Shown here: positions 1 to 9,193 of the stretch, one piece after another | Layout: every line of letters begins with the position of its first letter | Numbering within the stretch: position 1 is the first letter of the stretch | NCBI RefSeq assembly: GCF_019049855.1 | Contig: NZ_JAHLSY010000007.1 | Span: forward strand, 1 to 64,000 | Direction of reading: 5' to 3' | Source of the DNA: Hydrogenophilus thiooxidans | Lineage (GTDB): Bacteria; Pseudomonadota; Gammaproteobacteria; Burkholderiales; Rhodocyclaceae | DNA length: 64,000 bases | Translations under genes and position numbers: made by a program | Notes under the pieces: model-generated | Databases searched by the model: none | What the model saw: the letters and a program-made list of their open reading frames with translations, nothing else | What the model was told of the DNA's origin: nothing

Positions 1-7
1 CGATGAG

Positions 8-361
8 ATGCTCATCGAAATGATCACCCCGAAGGTGCGGGAGATCGAAGAGAAGTTCTCTCGCGGGGAAGGCTTGACCCAGGAAGACATCAATACGCTG
101 CTTCTCAAAAGCCAGTACAACCACATCAACCACCTCGATCAAAAACTCGATGAGGTGACCGCAAGCGTCGTGGCGCTCGAAGGGAAGTTTCAGGCGCTGG
201 AAGGTCAGTTCCAGACCTTCAAAGCCGAGATGATCGCCGAGTTTGAAAAGGCGCAGGTCAAGATGCAGGAAACCATCATCACCACCATGAAGTGGTACAT
301 TGGTGGCGCAGGAATTGTGCTCGTGGTGCTCAAAGCGCTCGATATTTTCGTTTCCAGCTAA
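8..361 (+). CDS. Coiled-coil protein with C-terminal membrane anchor, possibly 5'-partial
   Basis: The 117-residue product is almost entirely charged helix, with heptad-like spacing and a repeated LEGKFQALEGQF pattern around residues 57-68. It ends in one hydrophobic segment (about 96-113, WYIGGAGIVLVVLKALDIF). The layout resembles small DUF1640/Bdr-like coiled-coil proteins with a C-terminal anchor, though I cannot assign a family with certainty. The frame is open to the window edge, so the true start may lie upstream. After the stop the same frame stays open for about 45 codons of protein-like sequence. Function is unknown. Confidence 0.6.
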   Translation: MLIEMITPKVREIEEKFSRGEGLTQEDINTLLLKSQYNHINHLDQKLDEVTASVVALEGKFQALEGQFQTFKAEMIAEFEKAQVKMQETIITTMKWYIGGAGIVLVVLKALDIFVSS

Positions 362-536
362 CTCGCTATTGACCGCATCGTTGGCGGTGTCAATGGCCTC
401 TTTTCCGGCGCTGCGCTAGATCCCCAACGCTACGAAGGGCTTACCACCTCGCGCATGATTGCCACCAAATTACATGGCTACGATAGAATCTCAGGAACGT
501 GCGGATGAACGTGCGGATCAAGAGGAGCCCCAAACC

Positions 537-1094
537 ATGACCACCGCCGCTGAAATCTCTTGGGACGACCTCAAGGCGATGATTTTGGGTCTTGCCGAGC
601 AGAGCAAAGAGACCGATCGCCGCATGCAGGAAACCGACCGCCGGATCCGTGCGCTCGAGCGCCAATTGGGGCGCCTGGGGAACCGCCTGGGGCAGTTCGT
701 GCAGGACATGGTCGAACCTGCGGTGGTGCGCCTCTTTCAAGAGCAGGGCATTCCGGTACATCGGGTGATGCCGAATGTCCGCGCGCGTGACGACGCGGGG
801 CAAACGGTGATGGAGATCGACCTTTTGGTGATCAATGGCGACCATGCAATCGCGGTGGAATGCAAAAGCCGCCTCACTACCGATGATGTCGACGAACACC
901 TGGAGCGCCTTTCGCGCTTCAAAGCGGCGTTTCCCGAGTATGCCGATAAGCTTTTGCATGGCGCGGTAGCGGCAATGGGCGCACCCGACGAAGTCGTGCG
1001 CTATGCCGAAAAGCAAGGGCTTTATGTGCTCGTGCAAGCGGATGACGACGTGGTGGTGAGAAACGAGCCAGGCTTTACGCCGCGGACGTGGTAA
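537..1094 (+). CDS. DUF3782-like protein with PD-(D/E)XK nuclease-type core
   Basis: The N-terminal third is a coiled coil (repeated ETDRRMQETDRRIRALE). The C-terminal part has the spacing of a PD-(D/E)XK core: E-I-D-L-L followed about ten residues later by AVECKSRL. This is the usual appearance of DUF3782-type putative nucleases, so metal-dependent DNA cleavage is possible but unproven. I chose ATG 537 because GAGGAG precedes it by nine bases. The longer in-frame starts at 459 and 474 have no such site. The 3' end overlaps the convergent O-antigen-ligase-like gene by 20 bases. Confidence 0.6.
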   Translation: MTTAAEISWDDLKAMILGLAEQSKETDRRMQETDRRIRALERQLGRLGNRLGQFVQDMVEPAVVRLFQEQGIPVHRVMPNVRARDDAGQTVMEIDLLVINGDHAIAVECKSRLTTDDVDEHLERLSRFKAAFPEYADKLLHGAVAAMGAPDEVVRYAEKQGLYVLVQADDDVVVRNEPGFTPRTW

Positions 1095-2376
1095 GCGCCT
1101 CCTCACGCAACGCCAACCAAAACCCTACCCAACAGAACCAAACCACGGGAAACCACCAGATGTTGAGAAGCACCGGCTGCGACTGCAGGGGAAAGGCGTA
1201 CGCCGCAAGCGCTGCCCCCCAGGGTGCAGCGCGCGCCTTGGCTTCTGGCGGCGCTCGGCGATAGGCCACCGCTGCGGCGCCTGCCATCGCCAAAACCCAG
1301 AGAAGCCCGCTAGCGCCCAGCTCGGCCCAGAGCGCTAGGTAGAGGTGGTGGGCGTGGTAAGGGTCTGCGGTGCGAAAAAGGTCTTCAGTATTGGCGTAAT
1401 CGGGATAGACTGCGCGAAACTGTTTGGCGCCAACGCCGAGAAACGGGTGGGCGGCGCCCATCCGGAAGGCATTCCGCCAAAGCTCCCAGCGTTGCGTAAG
1501 GATCGCGTTGAGGCCTGCTTCGATCTGCGCGGCGTCGTGCGCCTGAAAAAGGGCGGCAACCCCTTGAAGGGTATTCGCAGCACGGCTCTGCCACGCCGGC
1601 GATAGCGCAATCGCGGCACCGATTCCAACCACCAGCGCGGCAAGGAGCCCCACCAAGAACCGCCGCGGCCAAAGCCATACCACCGGCAACGCCGCCAAAG
1701 TGAGAAGAACGAGCGCGCTGCGTGCTCCAGAGAGCAACACCACCCAGCCGGTCGCAAGAAGAAGGGGCAACGTTAGGGCAGGCCGTACGCGCCATGGCCA
1801 GACGGCAACGGGAAAAAGCACAGCGAGCAAAACGGGCAGCTTCAGCGAATCGGCAAAAGGCCCCAGAAGCCGCCCTTCGAAGTGGTCTGGGCGGTAGAGA
1901 ACGCCAAAGAGGTCGACACCCAGGAGAAATTGCCACAGGGCATCGATGAGCAAAAAGCCGAACGCAACCTGAACGCCGACCTGTAGCCACCTTGCTGCGC
2001 CTCTAATCTGTTGCGCTACCCAGGCCAGCGTAGCAGTAGCCAGGGCAAAACCGGTCACCAAAATCGCGTAGCCGAATCCGCTGCCAGGCTGTGGGGCGCC
2101 AACCAGCGAAAGCGTTATGATGACCGCCAGCGCAAATAGCCCCCCTGCCCCCCAGCGTGCAACCGGCGTTGCCCAGAGTCGCCTCCGCTGCCACGCTGCC
2201 ACGCCACAGGAAAGCCCCAGCAACAGAAAGAAGGGAACGCGCGGCCCGCCCGGAAGCGGCTGGGCCCAGATAAGCCCCGTAGCCAAAAAGAGCGCTAGCG
2301 CAGCAAGCCACTTGTGCGCTTTGGCGCGCCCTATTGCCGCTTCGTTCAAGCGGCGAACGATACTCACTCTAACCAC
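1075..2376 (-). CDS. O-antigen ligase-like polysaccharide membrane protein (Wzy_C family)
   Basis: A 433-residue protein with about ten to twelve hydrophobic segments and one large periplasmic loop. The loop carries GVGAKQFRAVYPDY and the DPYHAHHLYLALWAELG signature typical of the O-antigen ligase/polymerase (WaaL/Wzy_C) family. The family transfers undecaprenyl-linked glycans to lipid A core or to protein at the periplasmic face. No glycosyltransferases lie nearby, so the exact acceptor is unknown. The annotated start is GTG 2376, and GTG 2367 is an alternative. Confidence 0.8.
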   Translation of the reverse strand: MVRVSIVRRLNEAAIGRAKAHKWLAALALFLATGLIWAQPLPGGPRVPFFLLLGLSCGVAAWQRRRLWATPVARWGAGGLFALAVIITLSLVGAPQPGSGFGYAILVTGFALATATLAWVAQQIRGAARWLQVGVQVAFGFLLIDALWQFLLGVDLFGVLYRPDHFEGRLLGPFADSLKLPVLLAVLFPVAVWPWRVRPALTLPLLLATGWVVLLSGARSALVLLTLAALPVVWLWPRRFLVGLLAALVVGIGAAIALSPAWQSRAANTLQGVAALFQAHDAAQIEAGLNAILTQRWELWRNAFRMGAAHPFLGVGAKQFRAVYPDYANTEDLFRTADPYHAHHLYLALWAELGASGLLWVLAMAGAAAVAYRRAPPEAKARAAPWGAALAAYAFPLQSQPVLLNIWWFPVVWFCWVGFWLALREEALTTSAA

Positions 2377-2458
2377 TCAAACGCTCCGCAATCTCCAGGC
2401 GTAATTCTACGTCCTGGATGTGCTACGATAATCGTCTCTTTTCCTTGCGGAGCCCTTC

Positions 2459-2746
2459 ATGACCGGCTACGTCTCCGAAGCCACCCGTTTCCTAGAGGAC
2501 TATCTCAGCAACCACCCGGAGCAGCGCGAAGTGGCGCGGCAAGGGCGCGCGCTGTGGTGGGATAAGCCCCAGGACGCTGAAACCACGGCACAGTTTGCCG
2601 CGGCGCGGGTTCCCACCTACCCGTACTCCTACGACACCAGCCATCCGCAGCTCGATCCCTTTCGCGCGGATGGGTACCGTCTGGCGCTACCGCCGCGCCT
2701 GGCGGCGCAGGTGGCGCAGCGTTCTGTCCCGACGGAGCGCGCCTAA
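2459..2746 (+). CDS. DUF3460 family protein
   Basis: A 95-residue soluble protein with the pattern of DUF3460, a small betaproteobacterial family: an opening YVSEATRFLEDYLSNHPE, then REVARQGRALWWDK. The C-terminal third is Pro/Tyr-rich. Function is unknown. It lies six bases upstream of the fusion nuclease and is probably cotranscribed with it. An ACGATAAT-like -10 region precedes it near 2425. Confidence 0.75.
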   Translation: MTGYVSEATRFLEDYLSNHPEQREVARQGRALWWDKPQDAETTAQFAAARVPTYPYSYDTSHPQLDPFRADGYRLALPPRLAAQVAQRSVPTERA

Positions 2747-2752
2747 GCGGCT

Positions 2753-4168
2753 TTGTGCGCTTCTGTGCTCCCCACCCCGTACGTCCTGCTCGACATCGAG
2801 ACCACCGGCGCGCATCCCGAGCGCGACCGGATCATCGAGGTGGCACTCACCCGCGTCACAGACCCGGCGTTACCCGCTGAGCGGTGGGAGACGCTGATCA
2901 ACCCCGAAATGCCGATCCCGCCGGTGATCGAACGGTTGGTGGGAATTACCTCTGCGATGGTCGCGAACGCGCCCACCTTTGCCGAGATCGCGGAAACGCT
3001 GCGCACCCGTTTGTCGGGGGCGCTTCTGGTGGCGCACAACGTCCGTTTCGATTACGGGTTTTTGAAGCAGGCGTTTGCCCGCTGCGGCATCTCCTTTTCC
3101 GCGCCCCTTTTTTGTACGGTGAAGTTTGCAAAAGCGCTGGAGCCCGAACATCGCCGCCATGGGCTGGATGCGCTGATCGATCGGCACGGCTTTGCGTGTC
3201 CGGCCCGCCACCGCGCGCGCGGCGACGTTGCGGTGCTCGAACAATATCTTGCCTATGCGCAGGCCCATTTCCCGCCCGAACGGCTCTTGCTCGCCCGTGA
3301 AGCGGCGATGAAGCATCCCGCGCGCCCGCCGGGGCTTGCCGAAGGGGTGGTCGAGGCGATTCCAGAGACCACGGGCGTCTATCTCTTTTTCGGCGAAAAC
3401 GATCTGCCGCTCTATATCGGCAAAAGCAAGGGGCTGCGTAGCCGCGTCACCGCCCACTTCAGCGCAACGACCCGTAACGCAACGGACGCCGAGATCGCGC
3501 GGCAGATCCGCCGCATCGAGTGGTTGGAGACCGCGGGAGACCTGCACGCGCAGCTGGTAGAGGCCGAATTGGTTCAGTCGATGAAGCCGCGTTACAATAA
3601 GCGGCTGCGCCACAATCAGGTGGCGGTAGCGATCCACGTCGCGGGCTTGGGTGCGAGCAGCCGCGCGCCGCTCACCGTCACCTATCTCCCCATCCAAGGC
3701 ACTGATCCGCGTACCTGGCCCGACGGAACGTTTGGCGCATTCACCGACCGCAAACAGGCGGAACAGACGTTGCGGCAATTGACGAAAAACCATGGGCTTT
3801 GTCCGGTGCGGCTCGGTTGGGAGCCTGCTGCGCGCCGCGCGTGCAGTGCGCATCAGTTGCGCCACTGCGCGGGGTGGTGCGCCGAGAAGGAGTCCGCAGC
3901 CGAACACGATGCGCGCTTGCTTGCGGCGCTGCGACAACTGGCTCCACCCCCGTGGCCCCATGATGGCCCCGTGCTCTTACATGAGACGAACGCAACGGGC
4001 AGCCGCACGGTCTGGTTTCTGGTCGACCATTGGTGTCTGCTGGCGCGTTTCGAACGCGCGCCGACACCGGACGAGATTGCCGCGGCGCGCGCGCAACCCT
4101 ACCGCTTCGACCTCGATCGCTTTCGCATCCTCAAAGCCCATGGACTTGCCAAACTCTCGGTAGAATAG
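2753..4168 (+). CDS. Fusion of DnaQ-type 3'-5' exonuclease and GIY-YIG (Cho/UvrC-like) endonuclease
   Basis: Residues about 10-175 form a DEDD exonuclease: DIETTG (Exo I), VAHNVRFDYGF (Exo II) and RHRARGDVAVL (Exo III). Residues about 200-290 form a GIY-YIG domain (TTGVYLFFGENDLPLYIGKS, then LVEAELVQSMKPRYN). The remaining part resembles the C-terminal region of Cho-like proteins, including Cys residues in CSAHQLRHCAGWC. This exonuclease-endonuclease arrangement is known in proteobacteria and suggests a role in incision and trimming of damaged DNA. The start is uncertain: TTG 2753 gives the full reading, and GTG 2765 also fits. Confidence 0.85.
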   Translation: MCASVLPTPYVLLDIETTGAHPERDRIIEVALTRVTDPALPAERWETLINPEMPIPPVIERLVGITSAMVANAPTFAEIAETLRTRLSGALLVAHNVRFDYGFLKQAFARCGISFSAPLFCTVKFAKALEPEHRRHGLDALIDRHGFACPARHRARGDVAVLEQYLAYAQAHFPPERLLLAREAAMKHPARPPGLAEGVVEAIPETTGVYLFFGENDLPLYIGKSKGLRSRVTAHFSATTRNATDAEIARQIRRIEWLETAGDLHAQLVEAELVQSMKPRYNKRLRHNQVAVAIHVAGLGASSRAPLTVTYLPIQGTDPRTWPDGTFGAFTDRKQAEQTLRQLTKNHGLCPVRLGWEPAARRACSAHQLRHCAGWCAEKESAAEHDARLLAALRQLAPPPWPHDGPVLLHETNATGSRTVWFLVDHWCLLARFERAPTPDEIAAARAQPYRFDLDRFRILKAHGLAKLSVE

Positions 4169-4172
4169 CGCC

Positions 4173-4442
4173 ATGCCTCGTACCGATATCGAAGTCATCA
4201 ATAAGCTCGGACTCCACGCGCGCGCGAGCGCCAAGCTGGCGGAGCTGGCGAACCGTTTCCCCTGTGAGATCTGGCTGGAGCGCAATGGCCGGCGGGTGAA
4301 CGCCAAAAGCATTATGGGCATTTTGATGCTCGCCGCGGCAAAGGGGACCACGGTGACCGTGGAAACCCAAGGCGAAGCGGCCGACGCAGCGCTTGCGGCG
4401 ATCATCGACCTCTTCCAGAACCGCTTCGGCGAACCGGAGTAG
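4173..4442 (+). CDS. ptsH: Phosphocarrier protein HPr
   Basis: An 89-residue HPr with the phosphorylatable histidine in GLHARAS (about residue 15) and the regulatory serine motif KSIMGILML (about residue 46). It accepts phosphate from enzyme I, encoded four bases downstream. No sugar-specific EII gene is in the window, so a regulatory or partial PTS is likely. Confidence 0.95.
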   Translation: MPRTDIEVINKLGLHARASAKLAELANRFPCEIWLERNGRRVNAKSIMGILMLAAAKGTTVTVETQGEAADAALAAIIDLFQNRFGEPE

Positions 4443-4446
4443 CGCG

Positions 4447-6195
4447 GTGTCGGCTGTTGCATTCACGCTTCACGGCCTTGGGGTCTCCTCTGGGATCGCG
4501 ATTGGCCGCGTCCATCTGGTCTCCCATGCGCTCCTTGAGGTTCCCCATTACGAAATCCCGCCGGAACGGGTCGCGGAGGAGCGCACGCGCCTCAAAGAGG
4601 CGGTGGATGCGGTCCGCACCGAACTGCGCCTGTTGCGCGCCGCAGCCGACCAGAGCGCGGCGCATCAGGAGCTTGACGCGTTCATCGATTTGCAGATCTT
4701 GATGCTCGACGACCCGATGCTCATCGACGCGGCGCTCGAGAGAATCGCGACTAACGGAATCAACGCCGAATGGGCGTTGGCGCAACAGCTCGAGGAGCTC
4801 CTTGCGGCGTTCGAGACGATCGACGACGCCTACCTGCGCGAACGCAAGCAGGATGTGGTTCAGACCGTCGAGCGGCTGATGAAGGAGCTGCGCGGCCTGG
4901 CGCGACCGATGCGCGCGCGACACGACGATTGGCCGACGATCATCGTCGCGCACGACCTCTCTCCTGCCGATACCATCGGGTTTCGCGGCCAGCGCATCGG
5001 CGGGTTTCTCACCGACGTTGGCAGTCCCACTTCCCACACCGCGATCGTGGCGCGCAGCCTGAAGCTTCCGGCGGTGGTGGGGGTGCGCCACGCACGTCTG
5101 TTGTTGGAAGACGACGAACTGATCATCATCGACGCGCGCCGCGGGGTGGCGATTGCCAATCCGCCGCCGGAGATAGTGGAAGAGTATCGGTTGCGAAAAG
5201 CAGCGCTCGATCTCGAGCGCACGCGTCTGGCACGACTCAAAGAGGCGGCAACCCGCACGCTCGACGGCACCGAAATCCTGCTGCACGTCAACATCGAGTC
5301 CCCGAAGGATTTGCCCGCGGTGCGCGCGGTGGGGGCGGACGGCATCGGGCTCTACCGCACCGAGTTCCTGTTCACCGAACGCGCCGACCGGCCGTCGGAA
5401 GCGGAGCAGTTTGAAGCGTACCGCGAGGTAGTGCGCGGCATGAAGGGTAAGCCGGTGACGATCCGCACCTTCGACCTGGGCGCGGACAAGGATTTCGACC
5501 TGAGTGACGAGCGGCGCGCGCCCGCAAACCCAGCGTTGGGGTTGCGCGGGATCCGCTACTGCTTGGCCGAACCGGCGTTCTTCCTCACCCAGCTGCGGGC
5601 GCTGCTGCGCGCCGCGGCGTGCGGACCGGTGAAGATTTTGCTGCCGATGGTGATGCACGCGAGCGAAATCGACCGCGCGCGGCAATTGATCGCGCAGGCG
5701 CGCCGCGAACTCATCGCCGAAGGGGTGAAAGTGCCGGAGCAGGTGCCGCTGGGTGCGATGATCGAAGTGCCCGCAGCGGCGATCGCGCTGCCGATGATCG
5801 CGCGCCGGGTCGATTTTCTCTCGATCGGCACAAACGACCTCATCCAATATACGTTAGCGATCGACCGACAAGACGACGCCGTTGCCGACCTCTACGACCC
5901 GCTGCACCCCGCGGTGCTGCGCCTCCTTAGTGGAATTCTTTCGTTTGCCGCTCGGATCGACCTTCCCGTTTCGCTCTGCGGCGAGTTGGCGGGCGACCCG
6001 GACTACGCGTGGCTTCTTGCCGCGTTGGGGTTACGGGAGTTCTCGATGCACCCGGATCGGCTGCTGGAGGTAAGGCAGCGTCTGCTCTACGCCAATTTGG
6101 ACGAACTGGCGCCGAAAGCGCAGCGCTTGGTGAAATTGGACGATCCACAGAAGATCCGCGAGGCGTTTGCGCGCTTCAACGATGGGGTGCGTTAG
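4447..6195 (+). CDS. ptsI: Phosphoenolpyruvate-protein phosphotransferase (PTS enzyme I)
   Basis: A 582-residue enzyme I from the chosen GTG at 4447, just after ptsH. An ATG at 4393 lies inside ptsH and is rejected. The active histidine is in GSPTSHTAIVARS. The PEP-binding barrel shows LYRTEFLF, TFDLGADKD, GTNDLIQYTLAIDR and the catalytic cysteine in SLCGELAGDP. It autophosphorylates with PEP and passes phosphate to HPr. All key residues are present. Confidence 0.95.
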   Translation: MSAVAFTLHGLGVSSGIAIGRVHLVSHALLEVPHYEIPPERVAEERTRLKEAVDAVRTELRLLRAAADQSAAHQELDAFIDLQILMLDDPMLIDAALERIATNGINAEWALAQQLEELLAAFETIDDAYLRERKQDVVQTVERLMKELRGLARPMRARHDDWPTIIVAHDLSPADTIGFRGQRIGGFLTDVGSPTSHTAIVARSLKLPAVVGVRHARLLLEDDELIIIDARRGVAIANPPPEIVEEYRLRKAALDLERTRLARLKEAATRTLDGTEILLHVNIESPKDLPAVRAVGADGIGLYRTEFLFTERADRPSEAEQFEAYREVVRGMKGKPVTIRTFDLGADKDFDLSDERRAPANPALGLRGIRYCLAEPAFFLTQLRALLRAAACGPVKILLPMVMHASEIDRARQLIAQARRELIAEGVKVPEQVPLGAMIEVPAAAIALPMIARRVDFLSIGTNDLIQYTLAIDRQDDAVADLYDPLHPAVLRLLSGILSFAARIDLPVSLCGELAGDPDYAWLLAALGLREFSMHPDRLLEVRQRLLYANLDELAPKAQRLVKLDDPQKIREAFARFNDGVR

Positions 6196-6272
6196 GGGCA
6201 TCCCGATAGCGCACGCAAGCGACAGCCGCTCGCGCGGGTGCCAGCACCCGGGCAGTGAGGCGCGCCGACCGG

Positions 6273-7745
6273 TCAATTGGGCGCGCGCCCGGAAGCGTTC
6301 GGCGTGGGCGCAGGTATTGGGGCGCTTGCGGCAGCAGTATGTTGCAGTGCGCGATTCGGAGCAACGGCCTCGGCGAGTTGCCCAAGCACCGCATCCACCC
6401 CCCCTTGCGCAGCGCTCCAGAGGTCGATCGCGGCAACCAGCACCTGGTACGCGGCGTCGATGCGGTTGGCGCGCACTTTCGCCAACTCTTGCTGGGCGTT
6501 CAGCAGATCGACCGCGTTGCGGGTTCCCGCCTGAATCCCCTTTTCGGTGCCGATCACCGCTTGCTGCGCGGAGCGTTCCGCCTGTTCCAGCGCTTGCCAC
6601 TGCGCGTACCCAAAGCGCAGCGCCGTATAGGCCTGCGTTACCGCTTGGGTGAGTTCGCGCCGCTTCGCTTCGGTTCTGAGTTGCGCTTCTTCGAGCGCCG
6701 CGAGCGCTGCGCGCACCGACGCGTCGATCCCACCCCCCGCGTAGAGCGGAATTTGCAGTTGAACCGCGGCACTGGTGGTATCGTACTGCTGACCGATCGT
6801 GGTTTCGCTGTCACTGCGGCTCATCCGGCGCGACACCACCAGATCGACGGTGGGTTTGTGTTGCCCACGCTGCTGTTCGACCTGCTGCTGGACCGCAGCC
6901 TCTTGGGCAACCAGCGCACGGACTTCGGGGTGGTTGGTGTGCGCAGCGTCGATCCACGCGGTGAGCGGCTTTGCGAGCGTCTGTTCGGCGAGCGGCGGCA
7001 CCGCCTGCATCGCGTCGAGCTCCTCGGCGGTGACCGCACGCCCGATGAGCGCCGCAAGCGCCGCAAGCGCCTGCTGCAACGCCCCTTCCTGCTTCAAGAC
7101 AGCGGCCTGCGCGATGTCAAGCCGGGCTTTTGCGTCTTCGACGTCGGTTCGGGTGGCGCTACCGAGCGCATAGGCCCGTTCCGCCTGTTTGAGGACGAGT
7201 TCGTACCGGGCTACGTCCTGTTGCGCGACCGCTCTTTGCGCGCGCGCCGAGAGCGCCTGCGCGTAGGCCTGCGCTACCTGCCGCAACAGCCGCACCCGTG
7301 CGGCTTCGACGCTGATCTGGCTCGCTTCGGCCTGCGCTTCGGCCCGTTTCCATCCGGCCCAGTCGCTCGCGCGATAAAGCGGTTGCCGCGCGGTGAGGTT
7401 CCAGTTGCGTGATTGGTAATCGTTATTGACGGTGCGCCCTTTGGCTAGACCGCTCAGGTATTCGGTGTCGGTTTGCGATCGCCCTGCGGAAGCAGAAAAG
7501 GTGACCGAGGGCAAGAGGCGCGAGCGGGCAACGTCCACCCCCGCCACGTCTTGCTCGGCCCGTTTTTGGTTCGCGGCAAAGTTGGGGTCGTTCTGCTCAG
7601 CCAAGCGAAACGCCTCCGTGAGGTCGAGCGCAGTGGCGGCGTGCGCCACCCCCAAGGAGAGCGCGGCGACGAGCGCACGGGCGCGCCAGCGTGCGTTTGG
7701 CCGAAAAACCGGAACAGCTGACGTTTTGCGTTTCTGTGGGCTCAT
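6273..7745 (-). CDS. TolC-family outer membrane channel of the type I secretion operon
   Basis: A 490-residue TolC-like protein. It has a signal peptide (ALVAALSLGVAHAATA), then two repeats of long amphipathic helices and strands typical of outer membrane efflux channels (AFRLAEQNDPNF, ARQPLYRASDW, VQLQIPLYAGGGIDASVR). The ATG at 7745 overlaps the TGA of the adaptor gene, giving tight coupling. The longer reading upstream is antisense-like noise within the adaptor. It is the last gene of an ABC-adaptor-channel operon, and the Pro/Ala-rich tail is not conserved. Confidence 0.88.
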   Translation of the reverse strand: MSPQKRKTSAVPVFRPNARWRARALVAALSLGVAHAATALDLTEAFRLAEQNDPNFAANQKRAEQDVAGVDVARSRLLPSVTFSASAGRSQTDTEYLSGLAKGRTVNNDYQSRNWNLTARQPLYRASDWAGWKRAEAQAEASQISVEAARVRLLRQVAQAYAQALSARAQRAVAQQDVARYELVLKQAERAYALGSATRTDVEDAKARLDIAQAAVLKQEGALQQALAALAALIGRAVTAEELDAMQAVPPLAEQTLAKPLTAWIDAAHTNHPEVRALVAQEAAVQQQVEQQRGQHKPTVDLVVSRRMSRSDSETTIGQQYDTTSAAVQLQIPLYAGGGIDASVRAALAALEEAQLRTEAKRRELTQAVTQAYTALRFGYAQWQALEQAERSAQQAVIGTEKGIQAGTRNAVDLLNAQQELAKVRANRIDAAYQVLVAAIDLWSAAQGGVDAVLGQLAEAVAPNRALQHTAAASAPIPAPTPNASGRAPN

Positions 7746-9193
7746 GGCTCTTTCACCGCGCTGTGGAGACGCTCCCAGATCGGTTTGATCAGGTACTGCA
7801 GGAAGGTCCGCTCTCCGGTCTTGATGAGCACCGTCACCGGCATTCCCGGTTGCAAATGGCGATTGGGGCCAAGCGTCTGCCATCCGTTTTCGGTGAGTTC
7901 AACCCGCGCCAGATAGTGGGGCGGCAACGGCTGGGAGCCGAGTGCAAGGGTGCGATCGGTAACCAGATCGGCCGAAACCGAGATCACCCGTCCTTCGAGC
8001 ACCTTGCCCGCTAAATCGTGGAAATTGGCAAGCTGCACTTCGGCAAGCAATCCAGGGTGGACCCGCTCGATGTGGTGCGGCGGCACCTGCACTTCGAAGA
8101 CCAGTTTTTCGTCTTTGGGGATGATCTCAAGGAGCGGCTCGCCGGGGCGCACCACGCCGCCAACGGTATGGACCGCAAGCGCATTGACGTATCCGGCAAC
8201 AGGGGCGCGGATCACGGTGCGCTCAAGCTCCTCTTTGAGCGCTCGCACGCGCTCTTCTACGACCGCAAGTTGCTTGGTAACCTCCGCAAGGTGCGTCTCG
8301 ACCTCTTTGCGATACTCCTCTTGCAGGGATTGCGCGCGCAGCCGCGCGTCTTTTGCTTGTTGTTTCGCGAGCGTGATCTGGTTTTGCAGTTCCAACGCTT
8401 GCCGTTCGAGTTCCAACTGCGTGTTGCGCGGCGCATAGCCCTCTTGCGCCAACGCACGCATGCCATCGAGCTGCTCCTTGAGGAATTGGAGCTGCTCGGT
8501 CCGAGCCGCCGCATTCTGTTCGGCAGTGCGTGCGGTCTCATCGAGCACCCGCAGCTGCGCCGCAAGCGCCTCTTGGCGGGAGCGAAAGAGCGCTTGCTGC
8601 TGAGCGATCTGTTGCGCCGCATCACCCGTTGCGCCAAGCTCATAAAGGGTCTGCGGGAAGGTCACGGCTTTGGCGCCGCTGCGTTCCGCTTCAAGCCGCG
8701 CTTTCGTCGCAAGAAGCGCCGCGTACTCTTTGAGCGCGCTCTGGTATTGGGCCGAGACCGTGGTGTCGTCGAGGATGATCAACGGCTGCCCCGCCTCGAC
8801 AAAGGTCATGTCTTGAACGAGGATCGCTTTGACGATGCCGCCGGTGAGGTGCGACACGGTTTTGCGCTTCGACTCAACGATGGTCACCCCCGGCGCCGGT
8901 ACTCCGGCGTCAAGGGGGGCGGTTGCGGCCCACACCAGGAAACCGCCAAAGAAGAGCAACAGGATCCAAACGCCGATGCGTAGGAACCGCGTCGCTTCAT
9001 CCGGCAGCACTTCATGCGCCACCGTTTCCACTGGGCGCGCGTTGGCTTCCAAGACGATCGGCGCTGCTTCGGCAGACGCCGTTTGCTCGCGCTCTGGCGC
9101 TTGGTTTGAGGGATCGCGGCGGGCGGGCGGGTTTTGCTGCGTTTCGGGGCGCGATTGCACCGGTGGGTTGGTTTCACCAGGTTGGGACACCAT
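7742..9193 (-). CDS. HlyD-family periplasmic adaptor of type I secretion (PrtE/AprE type)
   Basis: The 483-residue protein has a cytoplasmic Pro/Gln-rich tail, one membrane segment (FLRIGVWILLLFFGGFLVWA), a lipoyl-like half, a long coiled coil (about residues 150-310) and a C-terminal beta region (ERTVIRAPVAGYVNALAVHT, HLQPGMPVTVLIKTGERTF). This is the AprE/PrtE class that bridges an inner membrane ABC exporter to TolC. ATG 9193 overlaps the ABC gene stop as TGATG. TTG 9196 is an alternative start. Confidence 0.9.
   Translation of the reverse strand: MVSQPGETNPPVQSRPETQQNPPARRDPSNQAPEREQTASAEAAPIVLEANARPVETVAHEVLPDEATRFLRIGVWILLLFFGGFLVWAATAPLDAGVPAPGVTIVESKRKTVSHLTGGIVKAILVQDMTFVEAGQPLIILDDTTVSAQYQSALKEYAALLATKARLEAERSGAKAVTFPQTLYELGATGDAAQQIAQQQALFRSRQEALAAQLRVLDETARTAEQNAAARTEQLQFLKEQLDGMRALAQEGYAPRNTQLELERQALELQNQITLAKQQAKDARLRAQSLQEEYRKEVETHLAEVTKQLAVVEERVRALKEELERTVIRAPVAGYVNALAVHTVGGVVRPGEPLLEIIPKDEKLVFEVQVPPHHIERVHPGLLAEVQLANFHDLAGKVLEGRVISVSADLVTDRTLALGSQPLPPHYLARVELTENGWQTLGPNRHLQPGMPVTVLIKTGERTFLQYLIKPIWERLHSAVKEP

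Noticed and set aside
4402-5847. Minus-strand open frame opposite ptsI
   Set aside because: It has composition typical of an antisense shadow and no start signal, while ptsI is complete.
6235-6250. GGGTGC-CA-GCACCC hairpin between ptsI and the TolC-like gene
   Set aside because: The loop is only two bases and no T run follows, so I do not call a terminator.
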